Positions 60,212 to 64,000 of a stretch of 64,000 nt of DNA are shown here, piece by piece. Below the pieces are notes generated by a model. It did not search any database. It was not told the DNA's origin and was given only the letters and a program-made list of their open reading frames with translations. Position 1 is the first letter of the stretch, and the number at the start of each line of letters is the position of its first letter. Both the position numbers and the translations under genes were made by a program. The stretch comes from Allosalinactinospora lopnorensis (GTDB taxonomy: Bacteria; Actinomycetota; Actinomycetes; Streptosporangiales; Streptosporangiaceae), in contig NZ_LAJC01000023.1 of the NCBI RefSeq assembly GCF_000981225.1, positions 1 to 64,000 on the forward strand. Reading direction: 5' to 3'.

Positions 60212-63200
60212 GTGACCGGGAGTACGATCTTCTGGCGGCCCGTGTCGCCGACCGAGTGGTTCTACCTCGCCGGCGCCCGGCTGGCGCCCCCGTTCGCGGT
60301 CCAGGCCCTCGTCGAGGGGCAAGGGCGGATCGGCTGCGAGGAGCTCACCCACGCGGTCGCCGCGGCATCGGCCGCCTGCCCCGGGGCGCGGCTGGTCCGC
60401 CGGGGACGGACCTGGCTGGACAGCGGCCGGACGCCGCCGGTGCGGCGCCTGGAGCTCCCCGGCGGCGGGCCCGTGCGCCTTGACGGGCCGGTCCTGGGGC
60501 CGGCGCTGCGCCGGCCGCTGAATCCCGAATCCGGGCCCACCTGCGAGGTGCTGCTGCTCGACCACGGCGGGGCGACGCCGAGCGCGCTCGTGTTCCGCGC
60601 CTTCCACGGCGTCATGGACGGCAGGGGCCTGCTGGCCTGGGTCACCGATGTCTTCCGGGTACTCAGGGGGGAAGAGCCCATAGGGGCCGCGTCGCGGATG
60701 ACCGATCACGGCCTCGCCGGCGAACTCGGAAACGTCGGCCGCCGGCCCCGGCTGGGTGCGGACTGGCGGCCCTCGCTGGAGGGCTCGGGGAGGCCCACCG
60801 GACCCGGTGCCGCCGTCTTCCGCCGCCGCAGCGTCGACGGCACCCATCCGGGCCTCGTCGCGAAGATCGCGGCGGTACTCGCCACGGCCGCCGGGCACGA
60901 CCGGTCCCGCTTCCTGGTCCCGGTGGACCTGCGCCGGCACCGTCCCGGACTCGTCTCGACGGCCAACCTGACCCTGCCGATCCTCCTCGACGCGCGGCCG
61001 GGCGAGGCGTGGGAGGGCCTGCACGAGCGGCTGCTGCGGGCGATGGCCGACCGGCGCGAGGTCACCACCGGCGGGGTACTCGAACGGGTGACCGGCCGGA
61101 TTCCGCAGGCCGGGCTCGGTACCCTTCTCGCCGCGGTCACCGGGGCCGCGGACCGGCGGCGGCGATACCTGGGATCGGCGATCATCTCCGATCTCGGGCG
61201 GTTCGATCTCGCGGACTTCTCCGCGGGGAGCTTTGAGGCGGCGGCGGTGTATCCGCTGCGACCCACTCGCCGCTCCTACCGGTCTCGTTCGCCGTCGCGG
61301 AAACAGCGGGCCGCACCGAGATCACCGTGTCCTGCCCGGACGACCCGGGGGCGGTGGAGAAGGCGGAGGACCTGCTCGACCGGATCACCGAGGCGCTGTC
61401 TCCGCCGGAGAGCCGTGCCTGGTCCGGCAACGACACCGACCGGCCGGTCCCGGCGGCGACGGTCACCCGGCTGTTCCGGGCGCAAGTCCAGCGGAGCCCT
61501 GACGAGCTCGCCCTCACCGGCCCGGACGGCGACGTCAGCTACGCGGAGCTCGACCGCCACTCCGACGTGGTCGCCGCCGAGCTGGCCGCGCGCGGGGTCG
61601 GCAAGGGGACCGTGGTCGGGCTCCTCGCTGACCGGTCGGCCGAGGCGCTGGCCGGGCTGTGGGGCATCCTCAAGGCGGGTGCCGGCTACCTCCCACTCGA
61701 TCCGCACCATCCCGACAGCCGGACCAACTGGGAACTCGATGATTCACGAGCCCCGCTGTGCCTGGTGCAGCGCCCGTACGCGTCGCGGATCACCGGATGC
61801 CGGACGCTCGTCCTCGACGATCTGGCGCGCTCGGGGGCACCACCCGCCCCGCCGGAAGCGGTCGAGCCCGGTGACCTGGCCTATGTCATCTACACCTCGG
61901 GGTCGACCGGTCGACCCAAGGGGGTGCAGGTGGAGCACCGCAGCCTGGTGAACTACGTGACGTGGGCGTCAGAACTGTACCGCGTGGATGCCGATACCCG
62001 GTTCGCGCTGTTCACCTCGCTCGCGTTCGATCTGACCGGGACCGCGGTCTTCCTGCCGCTGCTGGCCGGCGGGAGCGTGGCACTGGTGCCGGACGACGTG
62101 AGTCCGGTGACGCTGCGGGCCATGATCGAGCGGTCCGGCGCCAACGCGCTGAAGCTCACCCCGGCGCACCTGGACCTGATCGGCCGCCTTGATCTCGCGC
62201 CGGACGGCTTCCGGGTGCTGGTCGTCGGCGGCGAGCAGCTCAGAGGCCCGGTAGCGGCGCAGGCGGCACGGCTCTTCGGGCCGGAGTGCCGCATTGTCAA
62301 CGAGTACGGCCCGACCGAGGCCACCATCGGCTGTGTGGCGCACGTCTTCGACCCGGACCGAGACGGGGTCGCTCCGGCGGTGCCCATCGGCACCCCCGTC
62401 GCCAACATGAAGTCCTTCCTGCTCGACGCCGACCGGCGGTTCGTCCCCGCGGACGGGGTCGGCGAGTTGTATCTAGCGGGAGCGCAGCTCGCCCGCGGGT
62501 ACCTCGGGCGTCCGGACCTCGACCGAGAGCGGTTCGTCCGCCTCGCCGACGGAACCCGGGCCTACCGCACCGGCGACCTGGCCCGGATCCTCCCCAGCGG
62601 TGTGCTGGAGTACCTGGGGCGCAGCGATGACCAGGTCAAGATCCGCGGGCACCGTGTGGAGCCCGGCGAGGTCGCGGCGGCACTGGAGGAGCACCCGCGG
62701 GTCGCGCGGGCCCTGGTGACCGGGCGGGTCGGCGGCCAGGGTCAGACGATCCTGTGCGGCTACGTCGTCACGGACCGGGCCGGGCAGCGGCCAGACGTCG
62801 AGGTGCTCCGCGCCCACCTGGCCGAACGGCTGCCGTCCTACATGGTCCCCACGGCGATCGTCTGTGTGCCCGAGCTCCCGCGGACCGTGAACGGAAAGGT
62901 CGACGTGCACGCGCTTCCCGACCCGTTCGCCGGCCAGGACGACCCGGTCGGCGAACCGGCCGAGCCGGCGGTACGGGACGACGTCGAGGAGGCGGTGGCG
63001 AAGATCTGGGCGGAGATCCTGCGGACCGACGCCGCCCGGATCGGCCCGGACGCCGATTTCCACCGCCTGGGCGGCGATTCGGTGCTGTTCCTCGCGATGC
63101 TCGCATCGGTGGCGACGACAGTGGTCGGATCGGAGGGGCAGGAGGCGTTCATGGTGGGGCTGCGGGAGATGATCCGCACCCCCACCCTCGGCCGTGTGTG

Positions 63201-63258
63201 CCGCACGGCCCGGCGGGCACGGCACGAAGGCCGCGAGGGTCCGGTGAGCGCGCTGTGA
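60212..63258 (+). CDS. One-module NRPS: condensation-like, adenylation (Asn code), carrier domain (one frameshift)
   Basis: About 1016 residues from the GTG at 60212. Residues 1-380: condensation/acyltransferase-like domain with FHGVMDG near residue 131, where the first His of HHxxxDG is Phe. One base is missing near 61258 (VYPL... then THSPLLPVSFAVAETAGR). Residues 400-900: adenylation domain with YTSGSTGRPKGV, NEYGPTE, YRTGDLAR and NGKVD. Specificity positions aligned to PheA read D-L-T-K-V-G-E-I-G-K, an asparagine code. Residues 920-1000: carrier domain with Ser in LGGDSV. No thioesterase. It should load Asn and pass it to the hydroxyl of the beta-lactone acid as an ester, like LstE does with Leu. 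GTGA overlap to the next gene. Confidence 0.85.
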
Positions 63259-63866
63259 CCGGACTGTGTTTCCGCCCGGCCCGCCCGCAGGACGCGGCGG
63301 CGGTCGTGCCGCTGATGCGCGCCTCCTCGCCCGCGCTCGTCGACGCGGTGTTCGGGGAGCGCGCCGCCGGTGTGCTCCACCACGACTTCCTCCGCGGCCG
63401 GGGCCTCTTCGGGTACCGGCACCAAACCATCGGCGTCGCCCCCGACGGTGGGATCGTGGCCACCATCACCGCCTACGACGGCGTGCGGTACCGGAGGCTG
63501 CTTCTGCGCACGATGCTGTCGGCCGCCCGCTGCTGCGGCCCCGTCCGCTTCCTCGGCAGCCTGCTGTCGGCCGCCGCGCTGGGGCGCCAGTTCGTCCCGC
63601 CCGGAAGGGACGCGGTGTACCTGGCCAACCTCTGCGTCGACGCCGGGCACCGGTCCCGCGGGTACGGGGCCGCGCTCATGGAACACGTGATCCGGGCAGC
63701 GGGGGACCGGGGCCTCCGGCAGACCGAACTCGACGTGTCGCGGACGAACCCCCGCGCCCAGAAACTCTACGAGCGCATGGGCTTCACCATCGCCGCCGAG
63801 TGCCCGGACACCGGCGGTATCCCCGGGACCCGCCGCATGCGGCGCCCGATCGGACACAGGAGATGA
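63255..63866 (+). CDS. GNAT-family N-acetyltransferase
   Basis: A 203-residue acyl-CoA N-acyltransferase. The acetyl-CoA loop lies in VDAGHRSRGYGAALMEHVIR (RxxGxG/A pattern), followed by the beta-5 end ELDVSRTNPRAQKLYERMGF typical of GNATs. Start is the GTG that overlaps the NRPS stop, and the stop overlaps the next ATG (ATGA), so it belongs to the operon. In lipstatin the matching position has a formyltransferase acting on the leucine amino group. Here N-acetylation of the asparaginyl group is the natural guess. Confidence 0.85.
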   Translation: MTGLCFRPARPQDAAAVVPLMRASSPALVDAVFGERAAGVLHHDFLRGRGLFGYRHQTIGVAPDGGIVATITAYDGVRYRRLLLRTMLSAARCCGPVRFLGSLLSAAALGRQFVPPGRDAVYLANLCVDAGHRSRGYGAALMEHVIRAAGDRGLRQTELDVSRTNPRAQKLYERMGFTIAAECPDTGGIPGTRRMRRPIGHRR

Positions 63867-64000
63867 CCATGCCGGCACTGCCCTACCCGCCCCGCCGCCG
63901 GCCCGACGTGGCCCGGCCCCCGGGGCCGGCGGCGGGTACGGTCCTGCGATCGCTCGTGTCCCGCACGCCGAGCAGGCCGGTCGAGCTGCTCACCGAACTC
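63863..64000 (+). CDS. Unfinished gene at window end, possibly a cytochrome P450
   Basis: Only 46 residues are in the window. The ATG overlaps the acetyltransferase stop. After a Pro/Arg-rich start the sequence reads TVLRSLVSRTPSRPVELLTE, which resembles the first helix of some bacterial P450s before the region where AxxYGDVV would follow. A hydroxylase or desaturase would suit a lipstatin-like fatty chain, but the identity is not settled. Confidence 0.4.
   Translation, partial: MTMPALPYPPRRRPDVARPPGPAAGTVLRSLVSRTPSRPVELLTEL

Overview
The window is high-GC DNA of an actinomycete. Gene content points to the Nocardiopsaceae or a close relative: an MFS/thymidylate-kinase fusion beside topA, DUF5703, a pSAM2-type integrative element, and an OsdR/DosR-type dormancy gene set. 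The genus is inference.

Layout. (1) 0.2-28.7 kb is a dormancy/anoxia-style island: PEP synthase, CBS-BON protein, P2-type cation ATPase, two universal stress proteins, DUF2267, Hsp20, archaeal-type FBP aldolase/phosphatase, remnants of a class II ribonucleotide reductase and a Glu/Leu dehydrogenase, an acetyl-CoA ligase/pyruvate dehydrogenase/acyl-carrier operon, a phosphoribosyltransferase-hydrolase, a PRPP synthetase and a ZIP metal transporter. GGACC-N4-GGTCC or GGGAC-N4-GTC palindromes sit before some of these genes. Between 11.7 and 17.6 kb the DNA is truly decayed, with IS630 and IS5 remnants and truncated genes. (2) 29.0-34.2 kb is older accessory DNA: an IS982 scrap and two pieces of a large serine recombinase separated by a zinc-ribbon protein and an operon with an XRE-ImmA metallopeptidase. 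(3) 34.2-46.3 kb is a complete actinomycete integrative conjugative element (AICE) between 37-bp direct repeats, in the 3' end of a tRNA-Leu(GAG) gene. It carries GntR/KorSA-like, Pra-like, FtsK/Tra, RepSA-like, Xis and Int genes, plus cargo: an AT-rich DUF4365 putative nuclease, a HAD phosphatase, and an XRE-TPR regulator. (4) 46.3-54.7 kb is chromosomal core: tRNA-Leu, M20 peptidase, DUF5703, topA, MFS-tmk fusion, nucleotidyltransferase. (5) 55.2-64.0 kb is the most interesting part: a beta-lactone biosynthetic cluster cut by the window end, in the order OleA-like, OleA-like, OleC-like, OleD-like, one-module NRPS, GNAT acetyltransferase, and an unfinished gene. No OleB decarboxylase is seen, so the beta-lactone ring should be kept. 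The adenylation domain reads as an asparagine code, and the acetyltransferase takes the place of lipstatin's formyltransferase. The predicted product is an N-acetyl-asparaginyl ester of a 2-alkyl-3-hydroxy beta-lactone, that is, an esterastin-like lipase inhibitor.

Sequence quality matters for reading this window. At least fifteen genes, including essential topA and tmk, are broken by what look like single-base deletions, mostly in short G or C runs. I treat these as probable sequence errors and give the gene spans across the shift. Genes in the 11.7-17.6 kb zone also have in-frame stops, truncations or lost catalytic residues, and I call those pseudogenes.
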